Positions 42,157-54,034 of a stretch of 64,000 bases of DNA are shown here, piece after piece. The stretch comes from Bedellia somnulentella. Its lineage: Eukaryota > Arthropoda > Insecta > Lepidoptera > Bedelliidae. The notes under the pieces are model-generated. The model ran no database searches. It was not told where the DNA came from and saw nothing but the letters and a program-made list of their open reading frames with translations. The position numbers were made by a program, and so were the translations under genes. The stretch spans positions 12,958,001 through 13,022,000 of the forward strand of contig OY755178.1 in NCBI GenBank assembly GCA_963576735.1. The letters are read 5' to 3'. Within the stretch, counting starts at the first letter, position 1. Each line of letters opens with the position of its first letter.

Positions 42157-43447
42157 ATTGAAAAGGAAATTAATAATTAATAATTAATAAGTAACTAGTT
42201 AAGTGAAAGGTTCTGTATATAGATAAATTTCTGGAGTTAATTGTTATAGTAAAGGGTGTGGCAAGAATGTAAAATTAAAGTAAATTGTAAACCGGTTTAC
42301 GCTCCTTGTGAAGGTGACGCCGCTGGAGACAACAGGCAGCAGCTGAATGATGCAGGCCTGCGTTCCTCGGTGAAGTTCACGTTCACTGAAATTGTTTGAA
42401 ACAGTAGTAAGTATATATCCCTGAATCGTTTGGTAGAGCGGAAACTGGCATGAAACTAACCAATATTAAGTTTGTATATTGAAATTAATTGAATTAAGTG
42501 AAGAGTTGATTGATATGCTGCTAGAGTTGCCGGCACATGTGAGGTATGAGTACCTTAACTGCTGCCTTTACTTAATTGAGTGAATGTATATAAGCAAAGT
42601 GAGTCAATGATTCACATGTGCACTTGATGGCTGTAGAAAATATATGGTTGATTAACCTAAGTGAAGAGCATGTGGTTTTGTAAAATTAGTTATGTTGCTC
42701 ACTAGTTTTACAAAAACACTAAAATGCCAAAGTGAAGTTAAAATATTGAAAACTAAGTAATTAATGCAAGACAAGGCTGAAATTCTGATATTGATATGAT
42801 TAAGAAACTATTTAAGTTGACATGTGGTATGAAACATAACCTGGATGTCCTTAATAGAGTGCGCTGATTCCACTTGGTGAGGCGTTGGAGCCTGTTAGAT
42901 GAATTGCTGTAAGGTTAAGTTGCAATTATCTTTGTAAATGTTATGCGCTAACTCTGTAGCACATGGGAGGCCTATGTCATACACTGGATCACAGAAACCA
43001 GCGGCTGTGGCTCAGAAATAGCTGAGTGGTGATTGCCTTGTGCAATCAGTTCAACTTTAATTTCATCATGTGGACCATGCCGTTGAGAATCTATTCTAAC
43101 CTCAAAATTTTTAAGAAATAAATGGGAAGTAATGTGCTTTCTAGGTAATTAAATAGATTTATGATAAGATTGATGTAAAATACAAAGGGATTGCTGAGAT
43201 ATTAATGGATGTAAATTGATTATCTATTGATTATCTTGACTAATTTGCCCGTGGTGAGGGGTTTTAAGGTGAGGAAAAGAAAGGAATGATTGGCTCACGA
43301 TACTCTCCTCGGTAAGATGCTGGCAGGTGGGATGGCTGCTGTGTCCAACCCTTGGACCTGGCTTCTTCACCGGCGGCTTGGCGTGGCGTGGCGTGGTCCT
43401 CCTTTTCTCTCGTTCTTCGTCGTGGTGCCTCTGCTGCGTAGGCTGAA
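42157..43447 (-). other. BEL/Pao 5' leader
   Basis: About 1.29 kb between PBS and the Gag ATG, mostly without long frames; short frames near 43224-43562 span the LTR junction and are incidental. Probably carries packaging and translation-control sequence, by analogy only. Confidence 0.5.
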
Positions 43448-43465
43448 GTTTCTGTTCGGGCGCCA
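43448..43465 (-). other. Primer-binding site, tRNA-Lys-like
   Basis: Two bases after the 5' LTR the minus strand reads TGGCGCCCGAACAGAAAC. The first 14 bases match the well-known Lys(UUU)-type primer-binding site. Confidence 0.7.
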
Positions 43466-43467
43466 AA

Positions 43468-43842
43468 TGTAGGATAGCAGGCTGTTGTGCGCCTGCTGCT
43501 CGATCACAAAGTTGACCCACGTTGTAAGGGCCTTGAAGAATGTGGCGTAGAAGAAATAACACGGCAACTTGTTCGATTTGCGTTTATTACGAATTTATTT
43601 GAAACTGTTACAGCTGTATTAGGGTTTATGCTATATAAACTTTAATTGTACAATGACTTCGCGTCTTCTGTGTCTTCTTGCTTGAAATAATGTGATGAAA
43701 GGAAAGAAAAATGCAGCCGTCATCCGGGTTTTATAGACGAAACTGTTTGTCTCTTTTTTGATGGCGCTTGACGTGACTGACGCGCCTCTGGATTGTTATG
43801 TTTTGAGCCCGTTAAAGCACTTGGATTCAAGTGGCTTTAACA
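43468..43842 (-). repeat. BEL/Pao 5' LTR
   Basis: 375 bp with no difference from 38452-38826 that I could see. On the minus strand it should carry the promoter and polyadenylation signals. Confidence 0.9.
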
Positions 43843-43847
43843 CATAT

Positions 43848-45770
43848 TTTATTGATATCTTTAAATTTTCAGTAAAATGTAAATAAAATCCAATAAAATA
43901 TGTGTAAATACATTCAAATAAATAGTCATAATCATTTTCCACAAAAAAAAAATTTTTCGAATGTATGAAACAATACACAAAAAGCTACTGTTGTTTTTTA
44001 GGAGAAAAACTGTAGCATTATGGTGGATTGTAGCTTCAGACAGCTGTCAAAAGAACTCTTAAAAACGCTTAGAATACCGATTTGGTGAATCATTCGTTCA
44101 ATCATCATAACGCTGAAAAAAATCGTTAATTTGCAGAATACCAAATACGTCAATGTGTCAAAAAGTGACGTAAAATGGCCTTGTAGAATAGCAAATAAGA
44201 TCTTAGCTGTCTCACTATTGTGACAGTGACACAAATGACATTTGTCAATTTTGCTTCGAGAATGCCAAAACCACAGTTTTGATACACCTAAGACCGACAT
44301 ACAGAAAAGATGGTCGTGTAGAATTGGGCCCCAGGCGTTTACAACTTGTTTTACTTCTAATCGAAAACTAATTGACGTATCGAAGAAATTTTTGCACTAG
44401 TATTTTTATTTTTGACGGAGAATATGGAGTGCTAATAATTAAAATTATTTAACATTCTTCATTATCGAACTAACCGCATTTCTTAAGACCTATTATTTAT
44501 TGCAAGATCTAGCACGCGACTGTCAGTGAAACAGTGCTTACCATATAAAAAAGTATTGTTTGGCCGGGTCATTTTTCGTGCTTTGTTAGTTTATCTTTAA
44601 AAAAAAAAAAAAAAAATTTTATTTGATAAGGCATATTTACAGTACAGATTTGAACAGGGGTTCCCAAACTAGGCAAGACTGTATTTTGGGAAACCAGTTG
44701 ACAGTTTGTATTTCCACTGTTAATTTAATTTAATTACACAAAATAATACTTTGGTACATAACATCGAAGATTTCCATGTATAAATATAAATTGCAAATTT
44801 CGTCGATGCGCCCGTGTATAGTAAGTGCCGTGTAGTAAGACAGTATAGTAATGACTAAGCAATGTAAATTAAATTAATATTATTTTCTAGATTAATAATA
44901 AACATTATTTTAATATCGCTTTTTTATCTTGATTTAATTTATATACTTACAATAACCGTTAGTTTAAAAACAGTTCTTCCACCAAATAGTCTTTATGATC
45001 AATTTAAGGTGTACTTTAAAATGTTTATGGTACTTAATAACCGACAACCTTGTCATTCCCTATTTCTAGAAGTAAAAGTTACTTTATACTTTTATAACAG
45101 ACATCATATTCAGGGCAAGGAAATTATTCCGCAAACACAAAAATATATCCGTAACGATAAGAGAGCTCTTACCCTTTAAATGAGAACTTTATTCATATGA
45201 GCTTACTTATAACATAACGATTCTTTTACGTATACTTCACAAGTGGATACAAATGGTATCAGAATTTCCTCTCATGTTTTTGTAAAGTTTCCCCAACATC
45301 TTAGGTCGCAGGCAAAAATCCCATTAGTTTTGATGTTAAGTCTGAAAAGTGACAGAAAGCTAAAGTGCCTTCAAGGTTTCAATTTTCCTCAATTCAGCTT
45401 ATATTTCGGCTGTATCCTGTATATTCTTGAAACGTAGTAAATAGAAGAACCAGAATAACCACACTTATCGACATATTTTATTTGTCTATAAAATTGGGTA
45501 GCTAGAGCATTAGAACCGATTAGTAATAACTATTTTCGGATGTTATTACGCGCAAGTATTGTGTATTTAAAAGGACCTAAACTAAATATTAGAAATTTCT
45601 TCGCGGTCGAATGTTCCAGTCTGGTGAACAAGCCGCCAACGCTTTTAAAACAGCCATATTTTACACACCCAATTTGTTGTGGAATAAATGTTTTAGTAAC
45701 TAGTTCGAGAAAAAGGGTATAAATATATGGTTCAATTTGCTTTTTTCTTCTAAAAACTTCTCTACTCAAA
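43848..45770. other. AT-rich DNA with terminal-repeat-like motif and poly-A run
   Basis: GTGTAGAATTGGGCCCC at 44316-44332 is the inverse of 33228-33244. A poly-A tract of about 18 lies at 44600-44617. No gene was recognised. Confidence 0.3.
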
Positions 45771-46114
45771 CGTTCACGCCGAATATCCCCCAAGGATCCC
45801 TCGGGGGATATTCGGTGAGACTACTGTGACTACTAGGAATGAGTACGTTTGAACATCTCGTAACATTGTAACCTGGTTTTCAGAGCACCCACAGCCTTGC
45901 TTGGACAGTATAGACTATAGCCGTTTTGTACGAATACACTGTCACATGAATAAGTACAACACAGCCATGTTGGTTTCCGACCGAAGTTTTCCCTCACCGT
46001 TTACAACCAACCATGATAAATTAACCACACAGACGTCTTTAGAAAAGACGAATTGGTGTAGGCCTACCCGGGAACCCTGCATGACGGACTCTTATCTATT
46101 AAACTATCACGGCT
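45771..46114 (-). repeat. SINE family A with a fold-back at its 3' end
   Basis: AACGTTCACGCCGAATATCC, TTTTGTACGAATACACTGTC, CATGATAAATTAACCACACA, head AAACTATCACGG. At 45779-45815 the 3' end is duplicated in inverse: CCGAATATCCCCC / GGGGGATATTCGG around a short loop. Confidence 0.75.
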
Positions 46115-46202
46115 TTTTCTCTTTTAAAGACAAAACTCAAAAGGCATGGTTTGTAACAAGCAATTGTGTTTCAATCAGCTTCCTTAACGTTCAAAAACAC
46201 AT

Positions 46203-46640
46203 ACATACATACATCTACTCACGCCATTAGTTCCCAATGAGGTAGGCAGAGACTATTGATCGCCACTTTGTACGATCCTGACAAACCTTCGCTTCGTAAG
46301 CTTCGTTTACATCCATCAATCTTTTCATACATGCTCTTTTATTCTTCATGCTTCGGACGCCAGCCTTTTTGAACACACTCTCAATTTGGTCCAAGTGTGT
46401 TCTCCGTGGTCGTCCTCTACTAACATTACCATCCACACTAGCTCTATAGATCCCTTTTACCAATTTTCTATCATCCATTCTCTCTATGTGCCCAAACCAT
46501 CTCAACATTCCTTTTTCTATCTTTCTTACTATATCGTCTTTCACACCACACTTTTCACGAATAACACTATTTCTCACTCGGTCACATAATCTAACATTAC
46601 AAATTTTTCTGAGGGACCTCATCTCTACTGCATTCACTCT
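46203..46640 (-). pseudogene. 5'-truncated copy of the master LINE
   Basis: A 136-codon open frame: MNAVEMRSLRKICNVRLCDR, IEKGMLRWFGHIERMDDR, SRGRPRRTHLDQIESVFKK, KRACMKRLMDVNEA, then tail protein end. It is nearly collinear with the C-terminus at 61.8-62.2 kb and keeps an open frame, so it is among the younger truncated copies. The 3' hairpin reads CCTCATTGGGAACTAATGGC on the minus strand, followed by a TATG microsatellite. Confidence 0.8.
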
Positions 46641-47988
46641 GCTCTCTTCAATTTATTTGGTATTACACTTTTGTTTGACGCCATTGTTGATCAAACTCCT
46701 TAAACGGATTTTGCTTCAGAGAATCTATATAAACTCAGAATCTATGTATAACTTCTACAAACTGAAGTACTGGAGAATAAGTACTAAGAAGTTAATTACG
46801 TTTTTAGAAAATTTAATTTAATCCTCTAAATTTGAATTCACATTTTTAAACAACTGAACCTAGAAAATTAAGTTTAAAAGCATAAAAAAACAGTGATTTG
46901 TGTATGGAACAGCTTAAGTTTTAAAAGAGGTTATACTTAAAAACTTATAGCTGGATAAATTTTTCCTTGTTATTAATGTATCTTTTTTCAAATACCGAAT
47001 TTGGTTAAAAATGCTATAAAATCTAGCGCTAGTCGAGATTCGGAATTTTCTATTTTGTCGTTTCTATTCAAACGGCACCAAATGCAACATACGAATATTT
47101 GCCAATATTTTTATAGCTTCTTTCCAAAGCAAGTAGAGATACTATTTGTTTCTCAACAGAACGCAGTAGAAAATAGTCGGAAGTGGAAGTGTAGTAGTGT
47201 GAGTGAACAATGCTCAATGGCCGCTGCACAAGATCTCTTCTCAGAACTAGGTCACTGCCACGCGGCTACTTACCAACACCGCGCCCGCCGCCGCCGCCCG
47301 CCCTGCTCTGTAGCTGAAGACTCTTCGACAAGCTATCTACATCCTTTAGGTATATATATCCATTGACTAGTTTTTATACCCTAAGATATTAACTTACAAT
47401 TTGCTCAGTGGTTTTTTAACTGTTTTTTAACTTACCGTGAAGTTATTAAAGAGATACTTCTAATTATCAAGTGTAAGTAATTATGCAGTAACAGCTTATC
47501 TTTTTGACTACAAAATGTCGTAGTTCAAAACGGCTAACTATTTCACACTTCCAAATCATTGTATATCTTTGTTCGTTCTACTACATGAAATATTTTTGAG
47601 TTTTTTCTTTCACATAGTTAATACGAATTATGTGACAGGATCAAGTTTGTATAATTACATACATAATGTTGACAAAATATAAAATTACAATATGGTTAGG
47701 TTAAAGTTAATAAAGAATTATAGAATATTGTAAATCGCTCAGTAAAGCGTTTATCGGAAATCTAATAAAGAATCGGTTTTTGCGCTCCTATTGACATCAA
47801 GGAAACATTTTAATGATTTGTTGGCTCTTATTTTTCATTTGTTTAAGAGCTTTATTTATAACATTTGAAGTATCTTTATTCTTTATAGAAATAATTTCAA
47901 TTGTTCAATTGTCTAAATAGGAAGCTTTATTTTATCTTGGATTGAGTTCCGGTATCGCAGATTCGATCTTAGCTAAGAATAAATAACT
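46641..47988. other. AT-rich DNA with one GC-rich patch
   Basis: A GC-rich stretch at 47262-47345 contains CGCGCCCGCCGCCGCCGCCC. On the minus strand it offers an open frame (DVDSLSKSLQLQSRAGGGGG) between a possible acceptor and the donor GTTGGTAAGTAG, a weak exon candidate. Nothing else recognised. Confidence 0.25.
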
Positions 47989-48243
47989 ACATACATACAT
48001 ACATATACTCACGGCTATAAATCCCTAGAAGGGGTAGCCAGAGCTAACGAATTAGAAATTCCTCAGCCACTTTTGGAAGTTGCGTGGGGAAAAGATGGTA
48101 AAATGAAGGTTGTTGGTGATGGGTCTCCAACCGCATCGCCCAAAAATCCCTTAAAAAGCCCTAATACCGTTAGTCGCCTCTTACGTACACCCACCGGAAG
48201 AAAAGGGGTAGTGCTATTCTAAGCCGACACTACACAGCAACTA
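47989..48243 (-). repeat. SINE family B, full length, 11-bp target duplication
   Basis: Flanked by AATAAATAACT at 47978-47988 and 48244-48254. Contains ACTCACGGCTATAAATCCCT, AGAAGGGGTAGCCAGAGC, GGGTCTCCAACCGCATCGCC, CACCCACCGGAAGAAAAGGG, GCCGACACTACACAGCA. The cleanest complete B copy; 255 bp. Confidence 0.85.
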
Positions 48244-48379
48244 AATAAATAACTGTGTGATAAATATACTCGTAGAGTTTTATTTCTTTGAGTTTCAAGT
48301 ATATGTTGCAGTCAACTGGTTAAATAAAAAAATAACTAAATAATCCGTTCATGAAAGACTAGCTTTATATTGAAGTGCT

Positions 48380-49210
48380 TAATTCAGTCATGCATTCACT
48401 CACATAATATTTGTGATAAAAACAAGACTCGCATCGCAACCCAGTTCTTCTACCGTAAAAAGTAATAACATTTGCATAATTCCAAGTACCATATTAATTG
48501 ATGTAGGGACTAATATTTTACTAGAACTTTATCTTACTAGAACCAAGGGCTGCTTTAAAATAGTAGCCTCTAAATGCTGGAACGACATCCCACCACCTAT
48601 CAAAAATGTTCAATCAATTCAGTGTTTTCGGAAAAAACTTCGCACATGGTTAATTACATCACAGTATAACGAATTCGCTGTACAGTATGGTTGTGCTTCA
48701 ACTAGGAAATTCGAATGAGGGCTTACTCTGTTTAGCGCTATACACTTATCTATGTATTACATTTTTATATTTTTCTTATATATTTTATTTAAAAAATATT
48801 TTTATTTTATGTTTTTATCAATAAAAATTTAGTTTTCTATCCATAATATGTATATCTATCAATTTATTGATTTATTCTTTATAATTATTATATTCTATTA
48901 ATTTATTTACATATTTAATCTTTATTTAAATTCAAATACATATGTGATTGTGTGTGTGTGTGTATGTAGAATGCTTGCATGAATGCATGTATGTGTAAGG
49001 ATTGATGTATCTGTGTATGTGTGTGCATCTGTGTTCGTGCACTTAGTCTTAAGTTAGTTTTAAGTTAGCTTTAAGTCATGGTCAGAGCTGAAAATCGGCG
49101 CTATCCGCTTACAGTGAATAGACCGAGCTCTAAACCATTTTGTCTTTTTGTTTTTTTCTCATGTTGTTTATGTAGTTATGTATTTAAAAGAGGCAAATAA
49201 AATCTCATTA
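48380..49210 (+). pseudogene. 5'-truncated CR1/jockey-type LINE 3' end
   Basis: The frame ending at 48718 contains FKIVASKCWNDIPPPIKNVQ then SIQCFRKKLRTWL, followed by a ~490-bp 3' UTR with TGTGTGTATG repeats, GAAAATCGGCGCTATCCGCT and AAATAAAATCTCATTATTA. Same C-terminal family type as 937-1250. Confidence 0.6.
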
Positions 49211-49539
49211 TTAATATATTTTCAAGCACATAACCTAGCAAAATCTTATAATGACAATGTATTACTTGTATATTAATTGTGTTTTCAATTTATTATTTAG
49301 TTAAAACTATGGCATCTGAATGATATTTAATTTAATAAAATGTAGTCACAATAGACTATGATAAGGTACATCAAATTGTTATTATGTAACAACTTGAGAG
49401 AGAAGGTCCCTTGACAACATCAGCCATAATAATCAGGATAATTAATCAATCAGATGGATGGTTAGAAGTTCAGTCACGTTCATTATTGGCGTTTACTGAA
49501 AGGAATAGACTTCCAATTAATTGGGTGACTGTGTTATGT

Positions 49540-49756
49540 ATACATACATACATATACTCACGGCTATAAATCCCTAGATGGGTTAGCCAGAGCTAAGGAA
49601 TGAGAAATACCTCAGCCACTTTTGGAAGTTGAGTGGGGAAAAGATAGTAATAATAAATGTTTTTGGTGACGGGTCTCCAACCACATCGCCCAAAAATCAC
49701 TTATAAAGCCCCTGTACCCTTAGTCGCCTCTTACGATCACCCACGGGTAGAAATGT
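49540..49756 (-). repeat. SINE family B, 5'-truncated
   Basis: ATACATATACTCACGGCTAT, CCTCAGCCACTTTTGGAAGT, GGGTCTCCAACCACATCGCC, CACCCACGGGTAGAAATG. The head beyond this is missing. Confidence 0.75.
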
Positions 49757-49849
49757 TATATATATATATACCAAATGTATTGAATTCGATAAAAGCCGAT
49801 ACTAGTCCTTTTCCAATACTTATTATTTTAATTTCCAAGGGCTAACTGA

Positions 49850-50097
49850 AATACATACATACATACATATACTCAGGGCTATAAATCCCTAGATGGGGTA
49901 GCCAGAGCTAAGGAATTAGAAATACCTCAGCCATTTTTGGAAAGTTTAGTTGGGAAAGGATGGTAAAATAAAGGTTGTTGGTGATGGGTCTCCTACCTCA
50001 TCGCCCAAAAATCCCTTAGAAGCCCCAATACCGTTAGTCACCTCTTACGTACACCCACCGGAAGAATTGGGGTAGTGCTATTCTAAGCCGACACTAC
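49850..50097 (-). repeat. SINE family B, full length
   Basis: ATACATATACTCAGGGCTAT, AGATGGGGTAGCCAGAGC, CACCCACCGGAAGAATTGGG, GCCGACACTACACAGCAC, followed by a ~25-bp second B-head scrap (GCCGACAATACACGGCAC). Confidence 0.8.
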
Positions 50098-51100
50098 ACA
50101 GCACTACTCAGCCGACAATACACGGCACTGAAACTGCTTAGTTATTAATACAATACTAAAAGAAACTAATGGTGATGGACCTCGTTTATTTCCGCTAGGT
50201 CCTACTTGAATATATTTTCCGGTGGGTTAGACAAATATTAATTTTGTATTGCCATTGTATTGCACATTCGTGAAATTGCTAAGTGTGACATAATTTGCCG
50301 TCGGGTTGGTTATGCTTCCAATGTGATCCTTTTTAATTTTAATCGGGTTTAGTTTCATTCTAGAAATATCAAAATGCATACATGGACAACTCTCATATAA
50401 TTAGAATGATTTGTTCATGAAAACATAATTTATTAATTTAATAGTGGACAACTCTGTTTATCAAAATTTGTATGAAAAATTAGGTTTTCGTTAAACATCG
50501 AACCTATTTTATTCGTTCGTCAAAGCTATTTAAGTTTAAAATTTTGTTAAAAAAGTTTTTTTATTGTTCCTACGTCTTTAACATGGACACACATTACATT
50601 GACGCATAGAACCATAATCTAAACAAGCAACGAAAACAAAATCTGCAAATATAATGAAAAAATGTTCAATTGCATTACTAGATGCTATATCGTACAGTGC
50701 GTGTAAAGATTAAACAATTTGAAAAACATCATTTTACCCCCAATGCACTCAAGTTCATATTCTAGAATAAAGCTGTTGGATAGAGAAAGTACTCGAATTC
50801 AATCATTTACGAATAAAAAAATATATACATATAAATACTTCACAAAAGTTTTGTGTTTGTAGTGATCGTTATAAAAGTTTATAATGTTGCTTACAAATAA
50901 AACAATAATTTATTAAATTTTGATGGCCCTATTTATTACATCAAATCACATTGCATTCAAAATGTGAAATAAGAGTTCACCACTTTAATTTTTAACAGTA
51001 CATAAATAGTTTTAATGTGGGATGCAACGACTATACAAAATAAATATTTTTGGGACCCAACGGCAATATAGAGAATTATGGATATAAACGTGAGACCCAA
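50098..51100. other. AT-rich DNA, nothing recognised
   Basis: A TTTGTTCATGAAAAC motif at about 50411 resembles the family C tail module but is too short to call. Confidence 0.3.
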
Positions 51101-51240
51101 CGAAAATAAACGATAGGCCTGCCCCCCTATCACGTTAGTGCTCTCTCTAAGCAAAATGTGAGAATTCTTAACATTAATTTTTTGTGAAGTTGAAAATCCT
51201 CTACGATTCCTTCGGAAATTTACGGCGTGAGTGTTTGAGT
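51101..51240 (+). repeat. SINE family A 3' fragment
   Basis: GATAGGCCTGCCCCCCTATC, ACGTTAGTGCTCTC, CCTTCGGAAATTTACGGCGT, GAGTGTTTGAG. Confidence 0.55.
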
Positions 51241-51894
51241 TTTAATAAAAAGAACAAAAACATATTTTACTGAAAAAAGAGGCTAGGTGAGTCACAATGA
51301 AGACAGAAGTAAAAAAATATAGTTTAACTTAGACTAGAGCGTGGCTAAGTACCGGACGCGCAGAGTATATAGAGCTCTTACATTTATTATGGACGCTACA
51401 GTGGAAAGGGGTAGAACACCGAGGGGTCGACCTGATTGAGACGGTGTCTAATGGCTAAACGTGCTTAGTTTCATAATTATTTATAGTCGTATAAGTCTTG
51501 TTTGTACTTGTCGCGTTTGTAATAAGTTCATAGTTATCACTTTTTCCTACAAAACGAGTCTGTGTATCGTGTTAAACTCTATATCATTCCCGTAAACAGT
51601 CAGCAGCAGGCTTGGCAGCACAACTCAGATAATAACCCTCTAGGCATGAAACGACAAATGAATGCCAAGCAGACCTTATTTATTTTTGGCCGCAATTAAG
51701 CAGAGACCGTGATGATCTAAATATGACATTCATTATTCATTGTGTATATCCACGTTAGAAGGCGGCACGATATAATTAAATAGGAACTGTTCATATGTCA
51801 CATACAATTACCTTTTACACACAAATAAGCGGTTCGCTAATACTTACTGAATTTCAGAAATTAATTATAAAATTTTATAATATCTTAATATTAT

Positions 51895-52262
51895 ATGATG
51901 TGATGGAGTAAGAATAAGCTTGATTCGTGAAAGGTGCGGCGTGAAAGATAAATGTTAAGATGATTTTGGCGTATAGAGAGGAGAGAAATTGTAAATTGGT
52001 AAGAGATCTATAGAAACAATGTGGAAGATAATATTAGAGGACCACCACTGAGGACACATTTGCACCAAATAGAGTGTGCTCAATAAGGTAAGCGTCCGAA
52101 CTATGAAGAATAAAATAGCATGTATGAAAAGATAAATACATTTAAACAACATTCGATAGGGTTGCGAGGATCGTGCAAATGGGTGATCGATAGTCTCTGC
52201 CTACCCCAATGGGAACTAATGGCTACACATGAATGCGTATATATATATATATATATGTTTGT
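51895..52262 (+). pseudogene. LINE tail, degraded
   Basis: CTTGATTCGTGAAAGGTGCG, AGGACCACCACTGAGGACAC, AAAATAGCATGTATGAAAAG, GATCGATAGTCTCTGCCTAC, CCCAATGGGAACTAATGGC. It ends in a TATATA microsatellite. Confidence 0.65.
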
Positions 52263-52609
52263 ATGCAATTTTCGTTACTTAAGAGGCCTTTAAGAGGATT
52301 ACAATACAATGTGACGCGATTTATTACGAAAGTTAGGGCAGTCGGGAAACGATTGTGTTACATAAACATGATCCAGCCCGGACAAACCGAGGTTAAATGG
52401 CAATGAGAATGCATTCAACAGTGGTTAGACATTTCAGTGAGCGTATTATGATCATGAAAGTCCAGGGCGGCAAGTGATCGCGAATTTTATGTTAGGTTAT
52501 ACACGTTTTTCTAGTCTTACCTAACATCGCATGTATCTCTCAAATTTAAACGCTCTACATCAATCATTATCATCAGCTCTAATGAGGAGATCTCATCTAG
52601 GAGATCTCA

Positions 52610-52800
52610 GGAATTATAAATTCCTCAGCCACTTTTGGATGTTGCGTGGGGAAAAGATGGTGAAATAAAGATTGTTGGTGATGGGTCTCCGACCGCATCG
52701 CCCAAAAATCCCTTAAAAGCCCCAATACCGTTAGTCGCCTCTTACGATCACCCACGGGTAGAAATGGGGTAGTGTTATTCTAAGCCGACACTAAACGGCA
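52610..52800 (-). repeat. SINE family B, 3'-truncated
   Basis: AAATTCCTCAGCCACTTTTG, GGTCTCCGACCGCATCGCCC, GATCACCCACGGGTAGAAAT, GCCGACACTAAACGGCA. Confidence 0.7.
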
Positions 52801-53071
52801 ATTCATAATAAAAAAACTCTCTCCTTAAGCCGGTGTCAGTTCAAATGTTTAAACTATTGTTATGTTTTAATGGTATTTGTCAAGTATTAAGCTAAAATTG
52901 ACTAGATATTCAGATTTTTTGAAAGAATTGCCATGAAATATACCCGTGCGGACTATACCCGTGTATATATACAGTACAAGTAACCCAGTCAGCGCATCAT
53001 TTTACTTCAAAACAACCAGAACCTATAATTAATTTATTTTTCTCAGTGTCAGTCGGTTTAAAAAAACTCAA

Positions 53072-53158
53072 CCATTAGTTCCCATTGGTGTAGGCAGAGA
53101 CCATCGATCGCCACTTTGTACGATCCTGACAAACATCCATCAATCTTTTCATACATAA
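53072..53158 (-). pseudogene. Short LINE 3' end
   Basis: ACCATTAGTTCCCATTGGTG, CCATCGATCGCCACTTTGTA, CCATCAATCTTTTCATACAT. Confidence 0.6.
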
Positions 53159-53206
53159 AAAAATTAAATATAATTAATGTTTTTAAAAAATATTGTCAAA
53201 TAAGCT

Positions 53207-53703
53207 AATTCGGTATGCAAAGTTTTTTTTTGGTATTTATTAAATATTTTTATTCGATAGTAAACACGAAAATAAAAGACTAATTTGAATATTTTCCATT
53301 TAAAATGAGTAATTGTAAAGTTATGATTTTTTAAAGATTGTTCAACTTTTGTACTTTATGACGTCATCGATCGATAAAATCACGTAGCGACATGCAAATG
53401 AAGCGAAATGTTTTATAAAAATGTTGCTGATTGCAAAACATAATACGAATTTGTGATGTCAAATGAAATTATTACGATATTATACTAAACAAACCTATGA
53501 TTTTCGATATTTTATTAATAAAATGCAAAACCGTATGTCTTTGAAACAACATTGAAGGTCAAACACTGTTACAGTTTTTTGATAAAATAACAGTCATCTT
53601 AGCTTCAATTGATATAATTTCAAGAAAATATTGTTTATAACCAAAATATCTCGAAATGGTTTTGTAATCAGCATCACTTTAGTAAAACTTTGCATACCGA
53701 ATT
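53207..53703. mobile_element. Candidate 497-bp MITE
   Basis: Twenty-base terminal inverted repeats AATTCGGTATGCAAAGTTTT (53207-53226) and its complement at 53684-53703. Very AT-rich interior without coding. Target duplication unclear. Confidence 0.6.
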
Positions 53704-53771
53704 GTTTGTTTGTTCACAAAAAAATATACAATCCATTCAGTTTTATTTATATCATACGTACATGCTCAATG

Positions 53772-53943
53772 AGTATTTAGGCACTTTTGGATGTTGAGTG
53801 TAAAAATGATTGTAAAACAAAGGATCATTGGTCTCCGGCCACATCGCCCCACAATCACTTAAAAGCCTCAAACCAAAATTCGCCTCGTACGACATCCGCA
53901 GGGTGAAATAGAATATGGCTTTTCTAAGCCGGTACTAAACAAC
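53772..53943 (-). repeat. SINE family B, degraded
   Basis: TTTAGGCACTTTTGGATGTT, GGTCTCCGGCCACATCGCCC, CTAAGCCGGTACTAAAC. Confidence 0.55.
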
Positions 53944-54034
53944 TTGTATTGTATACATAATTTTCTGCCAAACCGAGACTAAGTTATCTCTAGTTTTTTT
54001 ACGTAAATGTAAATACATACATAGTAATGGCACC

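Larger units (their letters stand above)
38447..43847 (-). mobile_element. BEL/Pao LTR retrotransposon, recent and internally deleted
   Basis: A 5.39-kb element on the minus strand, flanked by the 5-bp target duplication CATAT (38447-38451 and 43843-43847). Two 375-bp LTRs (38452-38826 and 43468-43842) look identical by eye, begin TGTTAAAGCC and end TATCCTACA on the minus strand. The order is 5' LTR, PBS, ~1.3-kb leader, Gag/protease frame, ~380 bp of foreign-looking TGATGATG-rich sequence, integrase C-terminus, 3' LTR. Reverse transcriptase, RNase H and most of integrase are absent, so it can only have moved by borrowing enzymes. Confidence 0.9.

Noticed and set aside
43224..43562. Frames across the BEL/Pao leader and 5' LTR
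   Set aside because: They span the LTR boundary and PBS and have no protein resemblance.
38452..43842. Classification as an infectious retrovirus
   Set aside because: No envelope-like frame, no polymerase, and BEL/Pao-type Gag and integrase; it is an LTR retrotransposon.
47001..47366. 121-codon plus-strand frame as a gene
   Set aside because: Low-complexity composition with an Arg/Pro run from GC triplets; no domain and no start context.
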